A DNA stretch of 48,594 nucleotides, from positions 1-48,594 of the forward strand of contig JAKAWS010000008.1 in NCBI GenBank assembly GCA_021816885.1, read 5' to 3'. Numbering within the stretch: position 1 is the first letter of the stretch; every line of letters begins with the position of its first letter. This document shows positions 35,178 through 43,181 of this stretch, piece after piece. A program made the translations under genes and the position numbers. Below the pieces are notes generated by a model. It made no database searches, was not told where the DNA came from, and saw only the letters and a list, made by a program, of their open reading frames with translations. The DNA comes from Microcaldota archaeon (GTDB taxonomy: Archaea; Micrarchaeota; Micrarchaeia; Micrarchaeales; Micrarchaeaceae).

Positions 35178-36161
35178 ATGAATATGTACACCATATCTCA
35201 GACATGGGAGCTGTCTGCGTTGTTAGCTGCATTTGTCGTTCCATTATATTATTCGTATCTCTGCTCGCTCAAGGAACGCGCCTTAAGGTCCCGAAGCGCT
35301 GTCGGAAGATACCTTCCATTGCTATCATTCGCAGCATCCTTGTTGTACTTTACGACATTAGGGCTGCAGCCGATATATATAGTCTTATTCAGTCTCGGAG
35401 CAATGTTCGCGTCCTTTATAGGTTCATACACCTCAAAAGGCTACTATACTTATTCGTCAATAGTCCTTGTCGCAGCAATAATGCTCTTTTTGATAGAGAA
35501 CAAGCAGGTTCCAGCCTACCTCCTACGTGCGTTTGGAATAGGTATAATACCAACACTGGTGTATTTTGGCACAGTAGCGCAAAAGGCCGCCGCCAATCGC
35601 ATAAAACATCGTACGGTCGAGATAGAAAGAGACATCACGCAGATAATAATCGGCATAATAACAATAAGCATTGTTGCGTTTGTCGGCTTTTATATACAAT
35701 ACCTATTTTGGCTGTCTTTGCTCATATTTGTGATTATAATATCTACAGCCCGGTATCCGTCAAACAGGATAACCAAGACGCTTATGAAGATAGAAAAGCC
35801 CTATGCTAGGTATGGGAACGGCGGCCTGTTACTGGTCGGCGGAAGCTTGCTGATTGTGGGATTCATACACAGGTCAGATTACCTGTTTTTCTTCCTTTCA
35901 TTGATACTGTTCGCTGATCCGTTAGCCACGCTGGTCGGACTGACAGTGAAAGGGCCACGGCTGCCTTACAGCAGGAGTAAAAGGCTGTCTGGCACGCTTG
36001 CATTCTTTTTATTCGGGAGTATTACTGGATACTTGCTGATAGGAGTTTATGCGATACCGCTTTCATTTGTGGTCGCAATAGCGGAGAGCTCTTCAGGGGC
36101 ACTGGATGACAATGTGCTTATAGCCGTGCTATCCGTCGTGTTATACTATTTGGTAGTGTAA
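35178..36161 (+). CDS. polytopic CTP-dependent polyprenol (dolichol) kinase-like protein
   Basis: 327 residues with about nine membrane helices. The C-terminal third has the SEC59/DGK1 family pattern: LFADPLATLVGLTVKGPR, SKRLSGTLAFFLFGSITG, VAIAESSSGALDDNVLIAV (the Glu...DDN motif). Such enzymes phosphorylate dolichol or diacylglycerol with CTP. Beside uppS, phosphorylation of polyprenol to the active carrier is the natural reading. Two bases separate it from the DUF2070 gene. Confidence 0.8.
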   Translation: MNMYTISQTWELSALLAAFVVPLYYSYLCSLKERALRSRSAVGRYLPLLSFAASLLYFTTLGLQPIYIVLFSLGAMFASFIGSYTSKGYYTYSSIVLVAAIMLFLIENKQVPAYLLRAFGIGIIPTLVYFGTVAQKAAANRIKHRTVEIERDITQIIIGIITISIVAFVGFYIQYLFWLSLLIFVIIISTARYPSNRITKTLMKIEKPYARYGNGGLLLVGGSLLIVGFIHRSDYLFFFLSLILFADPLATLVGLTVKGPRLPYSRSKRLSGTLAFFLFGSITGYLLIGVYAIPLSFVVAIAESSSGALDDNVLIAVLSVVLYYLVV

Positions 36162-36183
36162 CTGTAGCGTCCTGCATGTTCGC

Positions 36184-37035
36184 TCAGATACCGCATTTCT
36201 TCATTATTTTTACGAGCGCCTCCTTATTTGAAAAGTCGTCGCCGTCCTCATTTACCGGAGTCTCCATGACGAAGCAGCCCTGCCTAAACCTTTTCTCAGA
36301 AAAGAAATTTTCGAATCCCTTTTCCCCTATAAAACCTTTCCCTATATGCCAATGCCTGTCTTTCGTGCTTCCGAGATCGAACTTGGAATCGTTGAGATGC
36401 ACGAGCTTGAGCTTGTCCATCCCTATGCTGTCCTCTATCTCATCCACCATTGCTTTTAGCGAGCCTTTATCCCGTATGTCATAGCCCGCAGCAAAGGCAT
36501 GGCATGTATCAAGGCATATTCCAATATTCTTTGTTTCAACCCCGTTCACCACAACCGCTATCTCGCTGAATTTTGCTCCGACATTGTTCGTATAACCGGA
36601 CGTATTCTCTAATAAGAGAGTCAGCTTACCTAGGCTGCCGGAGACCGAGTCTATTCCCTTTATTATGCTGTGGGAGCCAAATCCGAATCCCTTTCCCAAA
36701 TGCGAGCCTAAGTGAAGCACTAGATATCCAATATCTAGCTCGTTGCAGTTGTCTATGTTGGCCTGTAGCATCTTTATGCTCTTATTAAAAACATCCCTGT
36801 TCGGAGAGGCGAGATTGCAAAGATACGGTATGTGGGCAAACGGTATCGTGTCATACTGCTTGAGGTAGTTAGAGAAGAGTGCAGCGTCGTCTTTATCCGG
36901 CCTATTCTGCTTCCAACTTCTGCTGCTTGCGGTAAACAACTGGAACGTTCTGAACCCGCTCTTGCCGGCCTCAAGCGCCGAGTTTGATATTCCCCCAGAA
37001 ATCGACATATGAAATCCGTATCTTATCAAAATCAC
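36184..37035 (-). CDS. nfo: endonuclease IV (AP endonuclease)
   Basis: 283 residues from GTG 37035. TIM-barrel with the metal ligands of Nfo: FGFGSH..., LVLHLGSH, LLLENTSG, GICLDTCHAFAAGYD, LVHLNDSKFDLGSTKDRHWH, GKGFIGEKGF, FVMETPV. It cuts DNA 5' to abasic sites in base excision repair, using three zinc ions. Full length. It converges with the kinase-like gene and is divergent from the histone gene. Confidence 0.95.
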   Translation of the reverse strand: MILIRYGFHMSISGGISNSALEAGKSGFRTFQLFTASSRSWKQNRPDKDDAALFSNYLKQYDTIPFAHIPYLCNLASPNRDVFNKSIKMLQANIDNCNELDIGYLVLHLGSHLGKGFGFGSHSIIKGIDSVSGSLGKLTLLLENTSGYTNNVGAKFSEIAVVVNGVETKNIGICLDTCHAFAAGYDIRDKGSLKAMVDEIEDSIGMDKLKLVHLNDSKFDLGSTKDRHWHIGKGFIGEKGFENFFSEKRFRQGCFVMETPVNEDGDDFSNKEALVKIMKKCGI

Positions 37036-37134
37036 GCCTCAAAACACAATGAATGCCGCTAATCAAAGATGTCTAACCCCATTTAAAAGCCTTCCTTATT
37101 AACCCTATATGCTTCTCTTGATGGGTGTGGTAAT

Positions 37135-37425
37135 ATGGTTAAGAAATGTTTCAGTCTCTACGATATAGAAGAATTCTTGAGGGAAGCGGGCGCCGAATCG
37201 TTCAACGAAAAAACGGTATTCTCACTGAAGAAAGAACTGGAAGAACTTACAAACGAGATCGTATCATCGGCGCAATCATACGCGAACTATGCAGGAAGGA
37301 AGAGCACAATAAAGGAATCGGACGTTAAGATGGTCATAGAGAATGGATCTACTGGACTAATCCTAAAGAGGTCGCACAGGCATCATACCGCTCGCAAAAT
37401 GTTCACAAGAGATTCAGGCCTTTGA
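37135..37425 (+). CDS. archaeal histone with C-terminal tail
   Basis: 96 residues. Residues 1-67 form one histone fold: helix 1 YDIEEFLREAGAE, helix 2 KTVFSLKKELEELTNEIVSS, then GRKSTIKESDVKMVIE as loop 2 and helix 3. The surface RKST loop matches the DNA-binding loop. About 28 residues beyond the fold (RSHRHHTARKMFTRDSG) form a basic, His-rich tail. Most archaeal histones stop near 67 residues, so the tail is unusual, though tailed forms are known in some DPANN and Asgard lineages. The end overlaps the convergent gene by 23 nt. Confidence 0.9.
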   Translation: MVKKCFSLYDIEEFLREAGAESFNEKTVFSLKKELEELTNEIVSSAQSYANYAGRKSTIKESDVKMVIENGSTGLILKRSHRHHTARKMFTRDSGL

Positions 37426-38461
37426 GCGCGAAAGCCAGAACTACGAACCCGAACTCCATCAGCCACATAAGCGCAGAGATCTGCCACTCGTTAAATTTTC
37501 CTGAATTCATGATTATGTGCGTCCAACTATAAATTTTTCTGTCATAAGGAGCCGCAAATGTTCCATCAGCCCTTCTCTTTCCAAGCGTCGTGACCTTGAA
37601 TCTCTTTCTTGCATGCAGAACGAACTCGATTATCCAAGGAAGGAAGATTATTATCCCGAAGGATTCCATGTTTCCGAGTATCATAGCGCTTACAAGACCT
37701 GTCCCAACAGCATACGTGAAGCTGTCCCCGCTAAGTATTTTTGCGGGATATCTGTTATAAAAGAAGAATCCGAGTATGGAGGCGAATAGGACAATAGAAA
37801 GGAGCGCACCGATATATGTGCCGAAATACACGCTGTATATGAAGAGCCCGAGGCTGGTTATCAGTCCCCCGCCTGCTGCCATCCCGTTTCCGCTTTCTAC
37901 CAGGTTAAAGGCATTAGACGCGAATATCACGGCAAGAGGTATTATGACTAATGGGTAGACTATCCCAAAATTCACTATGCCGATGAACGGCAAATGGATC
38001 AGAGATATGCCGGCGTTGACTGCCATGAGTGGTATTGCACCAAAAAGTGTGAGCAAGGGTTTCTGCCACTGTTTAAGCCCGGCTCTTATGTCTTTCATGT
38101 CAGTTGACTGTACCTGGTGTCTTTTTACATTTATGTCATCTATGAAACCAACCAGGGAGATCATGAGGACGGCAATCACGCTGGCAAAAAGGTACTGCAG
38201 CGAGGCTACCGGAATGTATAAAGGACTGGATGGATTGGGGAAAGAGCCCCCGAAAGAATACGCAAGTATCCCAACAGCAAAGCCTAAGGCAACAGCAACT
38301 CCGCCGCTGCTTGCTATTACCACGGGCTTTTTCTTGTTCTTATCTATTCCGACTACTCCGGCGCCTCTCATATAAGAAATAAGGAACCTAGTCACGATAA
38401 GCGATACTGCGAGCGCAATGAGCGCCGGAACAAGTATGGTGAGGTACGTGTGGTACATCAA
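37403..38461 (-). CDS. GlcNAc-1-phosphate transferase of the AglH/Alg7/MraY family
   Basis: 352 residues with about ten membrane helices. Motifs: KPVVIASSGGVAVALGFAVG, MISLVGFIDDINVKRHQ, ASNAFNLVESGNGMAAGG, YNRYPAKILSGDSFTYAVG, and ARKRFKVTTLGKRRADG. It transfers GlcNAc-1-phosphate (or a related sugar phosphate) from UDP-sugar to polyprenyl phosphate, the first step of N-glycan assembly. It would use the carrier made by UppS and the kinase-like protein. The usual NxxNxxDG reads NAFNLVESG here, with Glu for Asp. Confidence 0.9.
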   Translation of the reverse strand: MMYHTYLTILVPALIALAVSLIVTRFLISYMRGAGVVGIDKNKKKPVVIASSGGVAVALGFAVGILAYSFGGSFPNPSSPLYIPVASLQYLFASVIAVLMISLVGFIDDINVKRHQVQSTDMKDIRAGLKQWQKPLLTLFGAIPLMAVNAGISLIHLPFIGIVNFGIVYPLVIIPLAVIFASNAFNLVESGNGMAAGGGLITSLGLFIYSVYFGTYIGALLSIVLFASILGFFFYNRYPAKILSGDSFTYAVGTGLVSAMILGNMESFGIIIFLPWIIEFVLHARKRFKVTTLGKRRADGTFAAPYDRKIYSWTHIIMNSGKFNEWQISALMWLMEFGFVVLAFALKGLNLL

Positions 38462-38519
38462 AACACGATAATGTTGGTACGCAGAACGTTTAATTACTTA
38501 CGCTTGAATTAACATACGT

Positions 38520-38593
38520 GCCCTTGTAGTATAGCTTGGATAGAATATGGGCTTGCGGAGCCTGGGACCCGGGTTCAAATCCCGGCAAGGGCG
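38520..38593 (+). tRNA. tRNA-Arg(GCG)
   Basis: Acceptor GCCCTTG pairs fully with CAAGGGC. The anticodon loop TTGCGGA gives GCG; stem TGGGC pairs with GCCTG with wobbles. T-stem CCGGG pairs with CCCGG around TTCAAAT. Discriminator G. The D-stem (GTAT with GAAT) has one A-A mismatch, and the variable loop is 4 nt. Length 74 nt, no intron. It is the second tRNA-Arg in the window. Confidence 0.9.
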
Positions 38594-38608
38594 TCAACCA
38601 CAAACGCA

Positions 38609-38947
38609 TCAGGCAAAATTTATTGGAACGTCTTCTTCCAGTCTTAAGAACTGCCTCAGATTTTCTGCAACTTTTCCCTGCTCCGCTTTGTCTATTTTAG
38701 TTACATATGGGTTGCCGTCACTACCTATTCTCCTTGCAAATATGCCGGATGGGAAGATTGCAAGTGTCTCACGCTCGGTACCTTCTGCCGTAGAAGCCCT
38801 TATCTTTGATAGCCGATATAGCACACTTTCACCATTCCCGATTCTGCATAGTCCCCAGCTCTCTCCTACGGAGTAAGACTTGTGCTGTTGCTCTGCTTCA
38901 TGCCTTGCATTAGGGTTATTTATTATAACCTTAAATTCTTCCACCAT
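38609..38947 (-). CDS. small uncharacterised soluble protein
   Basis: About 112 residues from ATG 38947 (MVEEFKVIINNPNARHEAEQ); an earlier start at 38959 adds four residues. The region SVGESWGLCRIGNGESVLYR and ETLAIFPSGIFARRI suggests a small beta-rich domain. No family recognised. It converges on tRNA-Arg(GCG), 15 nt away, at the border of the accessory stretch that follows. Confidence 0.6.
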   Translation of the reverse strand: MVEEFKVIINNPNARHEAEQQHKSYSVGESWGLCRIGNGESVLYRLSKIRASTAEGTERETLAIFPSGIFARRIGSDGNPYVTKIDKAEQGKVAENLRQFLRLEEDVPINFA

Positions 38948-39021
38948 GTCATCACACAAGTATTACTTTTTTCAGTTATTTAAGCTTTTAGTGGGGGTTA
39001 GCCAAATGTGAATATCAAGGG

Positions 39022-39051
39022 AATTCCCTTTACTTTGTAGGGAGTTGAAAC
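39022..39051 (+). repeat. single CRISPR-repeat-like sequence
   Basis: Thirty bases with an 8-bp near-palindrome (AATTCCCT and AGGGAGTT, one G-T pair) around a 9-nt loop, ending in GAAAC, as many type I/III CRISPR repeats do. Only one copy is present and there are no cas genes, so it is not an array. Confidence 0.3.
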
Positions 39052-39180
39052 CCAAGAGATATTTCTTTTTCTATCAATATATTTTCAGCGGCAGAGTGAC
39101 TGCGGATTTGATGTAGCCGGACATTTCTACCACCGAAGTGTTTGTATGAACAATCTAGCATGTTTAATTCCTCCTCCTAG

Positions 39181-39234
39181 CACCTGACGCCGCAACAAGT
39201 CAGTTAACGTTGCGGTGTGATACATAAACAGGTG
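39181..39234. other. two-part inverted repeat downstream of the pentapeptide gene
   Basis: CACCTG pairs with CAGGTG outside, and ACGCCGCAAC pairs with GTTGCGGTGT inside (12-nt loop AAGTCAGTTAAC), with ten unpaired bases on one side. The 39000-39269 gap holds this and the CRISPR-like repeat but no gene I can see. It may be a structured RNA, a protein site or a small element end. Confidence 0.5.
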
Positions 39235-39269
39235 TAAAAAAGACCTTGTCGTTTTTGTTTGCGGAGCCA

Positions 39270-39818
39270 TCATCTACGAAGGTATTCAGATACTACTTCA
39301 AACTGTTTGGCTCCCTCTCTCTTTTGAATCTCCAATATAGTTTTCTCTTGTTCCTTGGTTACTTTCGTATTTCTAAAAATTGCAGTTTCTAAACAATATG
39401 CCAATTCCAGGTATCTCGCCCCTCTAAGGTCCGCCCTCTCAAGGTTCGCCCTCCCGAGGTCCGCTCCCTCAAGGTTCGCTCTCCCGAGGTCCGACCCCTC
39501 AAGGTTCGTCCTCCCGAGGTCCGCTCTCTCAAGGTTCGCCCCTCTAAGGTACGCAGCAAAAAGGTCCGCACCCCAAAGGTTTGCCCTCCTAAGGTTCGTT
39601 CCCTCAAGGTTCGTTCCCTCAAGGTTCGCGCCCCAAAGGTCCGCTCCCTCAAGGTTCGCACGCCTAAAGTCCACCCCCCAAAGGTTCGCAGATCTCTCAA
39701 ACACCACATTTGTAAAGTCACGTCTGCCTTTTTCATGCGCAGTCTTAAACTCATCTGCACTCATCGGTTTTGTGCCTGTCACTTCAACGGTCCCGCTTTG
39801 CTTTTGTATTCTGGACAT
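39270..39818 (-). CDS. pentapeptide-repeat protein
   Basis: 182 residues. Residues about 38-140 are some 20 pentapeptides of the A(D/N)LxG type (for example RANLEGADLWGANLEGTNLE), which fold into a right-handed quadrilateral beta-helix. The C-terminus is helical (VTKEQEKTILEIQKREGAKQ). Such proteins have many roles, including DNA mimicry of gyrase; none can be assigned. The coding DNA carries 15-bp tandem similarity, so the repeat number may change. It lies in a stretch with IS605-like sequence and may have been acquired. Confidence 0.92.
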   Translation of the reverse strand: MSRIQKQSGTVEVTGTKPMSADEFKTAHEKGRRDFTNVVFERSANLWGVDFRRANLEGADLWGANLEGTNLEGTNLRRANLWGADLFAAYLRGANLERADLGRTNLEGSDLGRANLEGADLGRANLERADLRGARYLELAYCLETAIFRNTKVTKEQEKTILEIQKREGAKQFEVVSEYLRR

Positions 39819-39868
39819 ATTCTCACTCTGATTAGATAACTGCTTTCCAAATATCTATAAGTGTATAG

Positions 39869-39906
39869 CGGGAAAACCCACCTCTTTCAAAGGCGGGATG
39901 AAAGCG
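39869..39906 (+). mobile_element. IS200/IS605-like right end (relic)
   Basis: GCGGGAAAACC, a hairpin CCCACCT-CTTTCAA-AGGCGGG, then ATGAAAGCG. This is close to the end sequence shared by archaeal IS605-group elements, which also forms the 3' scaffold of TnpB guide RNA. A perfect 7-bp hairpin (ATGCCAA/TTGGCAT) follows at 39933-39952. No tnpA or tnpB gene is found in the window. Confidence 0.5.
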
Positions 39907-40048
39907 AATGCAGAAACAAAGATTTCTCTTCTATGCCAAGATCTTTTGGCATCGCATCTCCTCTTTTATCCTAAACGCCATACTGGACAAAGGCGTTGCC
40001 GCACAAGAGGTAAACGGGATGTCTCTTAGGCACATAAAGCCGGCAAAT

Positions 40049-40681
40049 TCACAGAGGGTCAGTGCTCTCCCTTATCTCTTCTATCGCTTTGTTGTCGTGC
40101 GAATATATATACGGCGATAAATCCAGATCCTTTGGGCTCTTCTGCAGCTTTCTGGTATAAATCTCACGCAGATGTTTCGCTACCTCATCGCTATATGCCT
40201 TCCAATCTATTCCCAAAGACTCAACATACAGTTTCTCTATCCCGTCAGCCATCTCGTGTGCATATGGATATTCATACGCATCGTCAGTAAGCCATTTTTC
40301 GGTTACCTCGTGGTGCCTTCCTATGCTTTCCAGTGTGTTGACCTCCTTGCCCGCTATATCTAGAACTTTCGGAAAGTTCCTATCCATATAGATTGTTTTG
40401 CCGTCGTTGGAATAACCTCCTGTGTACTTGATGTCATAATTCGTGCTTATCTTGACATCTGCACCGGATTTCTTTAAGATCAGAGCGCCAATAACCGCGC
40501 CGTTGTACATCAGGCTATTGCCATTAAGCTGTAACTTCTCGCCATTTGATATTATCTGTTTTGATGTGGCTTTTATGTACGTAGGCAGTGCATAATTCAA
40601 CGCTACGATTATAATCTCGCCCTCTTTCCCCTCCTTGTGTATTCTATGCTCTACCGCTACATACTCCTCCATAAAATCCAA
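40049..40681 (-). CDS. uncharacterised protein with a His/Glu-rich motif
   Basis: 210 residues. The N-terminal half is a beta-rich domain (EIIIVALNYALPTY, KLQLNGNSLMYNGAVIGALI). The C-terminal half has YMDRNFPKVLDIAGKEV, then SIGRHHEVTEKWLTDD and YPYAHEMADGIEKLYVES. The spaced His-Glu...His-Glu residues recall metal-binding motifs of small phage-like proteins with a HEAVE-type helix, but no family is certain. It has no membrane segment. It lies in the accessory stretch. Confidence 0.6.
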   Translation of the reverse strand: MDFMEEYVAVEHRIHKEGKEGEIIIVALNYALPTYIKATSKQIISNGEKLQLNGNSLMYNGAVIGALILKKSGADVKISTNYDIKYTGGYSNDGKTIYMDRNFPKVLDIAGKEVNTLESIGRHHEVTEKWLTDDAYEYPYAHEMADGIEKLYVESLGIDWKAYSDEVAKHLREIYTRKLQKSPKDLDLSPYIYSHDNKAIEEIRESTDPL

Positions 40682-40779
40682 GCGACATTACATCTTAAAA
40701 CTTATAAGTGTTGTCATGGCATTGCTATCGATTCGGTGCACAAGAAGATTGTAAAGGTATGCTTGCGCGAGATCGCTTC

Positions 40780-41355
40780 CTAATAAATGTCAAGGAACAT
40801 CTTGTCGTTGAACTCGTACGCCGTCGAATTCTCATCTATCCCTATGAGTTTTAGCATATCCTCTTTCTTCGGGAACGCTTTTGCCTCTTCATTTATGTCT
40901 AATAGGTAGATACTGTTGTTAAACTCGTAGTACACATACGCCTTTCTCTCATCGTCCCTTATGTTTATCAGCACTTTTGTGGAGGGGTTGCCGAGTCTTA
41001 TCAGCAGGCTGCACAGGAGTATGTTGCTGTCTATGCTGTCTCCCAGCCTGAACTTTATGGTCTCGTCCGGAAGTATCCAGAACTGCACCGGGAGCAATAT
41101 CTCATCTACTGTTTCCCTGACGAATTCCTGCGCTCTAATGCTCGCATCATAGAAGTTCGCTTCGTATATGTAACTTTCCCCTTTTATCTCATCAGCAGTC
41201 CTAGAGACAAGCGGGCTCTCCGGAGTCACGAGCCTAGGTAACTCCGCAACCGATAGGTTTTCCTTCTCCTCTATGTAGTCCCTATACCTCAATATCACAG
41301 CCAGATAAAGCTGATTAAGCCTGTCCTTGAAGTCGTTCTCTCCCTTGTCGTCCAT
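40780..41355 (-). CDS. transglutaminase-fold-like protein without catalytic Cys
   Basis: 191 residues, soluble. The central segment FRLGDSIDSNILLCSLLIRLG resembles the core of transglutaminase-like proteins (GDCxDxAxLLxxLLRxLG), followed by a strand VLINIRDDERKAYVYYEF, where the family carries its His, and IYLLDI for the Asp strand. Here the catalytic Cys is Ser and no His follows at the expected place, so it should be inactive or non-hydrolytic. Assignment rests on pattern only. Confidence 0.5.
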   Translation of the reverse strand: MDDKGENDFKDRLNQLYLAVILRYRDYIEEKENLSVAELPRLVTPESPLVSRTADEIKGESYIYEANFYDASIRAQEFVRETVDEILLPVQFWILPDETIKFRLGDSIDSNILLCSLLIRLGNPSTKVLINIRDDERKAYVYYEFNNSIYLLDINEEAKAFPKKEDMLKLIGIDENSTAYEFNDKMFLDIY

Positions 41356-41406
41356 CTCTATTCTGGTAATAAAGTATTAGAAAAATCTATAATTCCTTGT
41401 ATACCA

Positions 41407-43041
41407 TTACCTGAATCCCATTAAAGCGTCTCTTTCTTTATCCCCTATCTTAGAGAACAGCTGTACCGGCTCATTATTCGGGATGAACCCAAGACTATCT
41501 TCAAGCATCCCAAATTGCGGTTCGATCTTTATTCCAAAATTTTGAAGTATCATAGATCCTGCTTTAGGGGCATATGGCCAGAGCATTACCCCAACATACT
41601 TGCAAATGTGTAGCACATCGTTCATCACAGCAGAAAATCCTTCAGCGTCATTGCACTTTGCAAGTTCCCATGGCATCTTTGCACTCATTATCTCGTTCCC
41701 CAAGTCGGCAAGTTCTACAACACACCTCAATGACTCCCTCATCTTCACGTTCTCAAAATTCCTAACATAACCATCGAGAACCGTTCTGAGCTTATTTCCA
41801 ATTTCAGTGCTTACGCTCTCTCCTACAAGTAACGTTTTGTTTCTCGATGAGATGACTATGGCCCTGTTGATCAAGTTTCCGATTTTGTCATTCATTATCT
41901 TGTTCACTATTTCAAATATCAAATCTTCAGATAACTCCGTGTCAGATGTCTCCGGCATCAGGTAAGAAAGTACAAATCTCCACTGCTCTGCGCCCATCAC
42001 CTCTAACGCGTTCTCTATGTTAAGCCCGTTCCCCCTGCTTTTCGAGAACTTCATCTTTCCGGAATTAAGGTATTCATATACCATTATCCTTGCCGGCAGC
42101 GCGTATCCCTGGCGCGCGCCAATCAGTATCCCTGGCCATATTACCGTATGGAACTCTATGTTGTCCTTGCCCATGAATTGCACCAGCTCGGTATCGCTTC
42201 CCATCCAGTACGCTTCAGATTCCTTTGCGGACCATTCGTTCGTTATCCCTATATACCCTATAACGGCATCGAACCATACATAGAAGACCTTGTCTTCGAA
42301 TCCCTTCTTCGGTACCGTAAACCCCCATTTAAGGTCTCTTGTTATTTGTCTTGGCTTCAGTCCGAGTTCTACAAAGCTTGTTGTCTTATTGAGCGCGTTC
42401 TTGCTGATGTTTCCCTTTATCCTATCTACAAAACCAACAATGCCATCAGACAGCTTGGGTAGGTCAAGCGCTAGGTTCGTCGTGCTCCTGAACTCTATCT
42501 CGTTCTTACCGCATATGCTGCATTTTGGATTGATTATTTCCTGGGGGTCAAGTAGCTTGCCACAGTCATCGCACTGATCTCCCCTAGCATGTGTACCAGC
42601 GCAGTATGGACATCTCCCCTCTATCATCCTGTCCGGGACGAACCTCTTATCAAAGTTGCAATAAGCCTGCACAGCCTCCTCGCTGCATATATACCCATTC
42701 CTGTCCAAAGCCTCGAACAATTTGTATACTGCCTTCTTATTCTCCTCGGTATGCGTCTTGCCGTAATACGTGAAATCGCATTCCATTTCTTCCAGCGCTC
42801 TTTTTGTACGCGCATGCATCATATCAGCGAACTTTTCCGGACCGATATTGTTCCTTATCGCACTGAGTTCTATCGGTGTCCCATGCTGGTCGGAGCCGCA
42901 TATGAAGATATGCTCAATCCCTGCCATTTTAAGATATCTGCTATAGAGGTCTGCAGGCAGGATAGACCCTACGAGATTCCCGAGATGGGGCATGCCGTTT
43001 ATATACGGCAGTGCCGATGTCACTATTATCCTTCTTCCCAT
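41407..43041 (-). CDS. metG: methionyl-tRNA synthetase
   Basis: 544 residues. Class I signatures: HIGH as NGMPHLGNLVGS, KMSKS as KMKFSKSRGNGL. Two zinc knuckles (RCPYCAGTHARGDQCDDCGK, then PKCSICGK). The C-terminal anticodon-binding helical domain is present; the additional EMAP/Arc1p-like tRNA-binding domain is absent. It charges initiator and elongator tRNA-Met. TTTAAATA-type promoter sequence lies about 45 nt upstream (minus strand, near 43085-43094). Confidence 0.97.
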   Translation of the reverse strand: MGRRIIVTSALPYINGMPHLGNLVGSILPADLYSRYLKMAGIEHIFICGSDQHGTPIELSAIRNNIGPEKFADMMHARTKRALEEMECDFTYYGKTHTEENKKAVYKLFEALDRNGYICSEEAVQAYCNFDKRFVPDRMIEGRCPYCAGTHARGDQCDDCGKLLDPQEIINPKCSICGKNEIEFRSTTNLALDLPKLSDGIVGFVDRIKGNISKNALNKTTSFVELGLKPRQITRDLKWGFTVPKKGFEDKVFYVWFDAVIGYIGITNEWSAKESEAYWMGSDTELVQFMGKDNIEFHTVIWPGILIGARQGYALPARIMVYEYLNSGKMKFSKSRGNGLNIENALEVMGAEQWRFVLSYLMPETSDTELSEDLIFEIVNKIMNDKIGNLINRAIVISSRNKTLLVGESVSTEIGNKLRTVLDGYVRNFENVKMRESLRCVVELADLGNEIMSAKMPWELAKCNDAEGFSAVMNDVLHICKYVGVMLWPYAPKAGSMILQNFGIKIEPQFGMLEDSLGFIPNNEPVQLFSKIGDKERDALMGFR

Positions 43042-43181
43042 TCTATCATCCTGCGGTTCCTCTATTTCTGAATATGCTCAACCTTTTAAATACGTTAATG
43101 TCCACTTATTACCCGCCCTCTATTTATAGATTCGGCTGATTGTTATTTAGAGTGCGCTCTTAGGAGTTTTTACGTGGTAGG

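Noticed and set aside
39000-39269. CRISPR array
   Set aside because: Only a single repeat-like unit; no second copy, spacer or cas gene.
39355-39831. 158-codon frame opposite the pentapeptide-repeat gene
   Set aside because: Low-complexity Arg/Ser/Phe/Pro product caused by the 15-bp periodic DNA of the real gene on the other strand.
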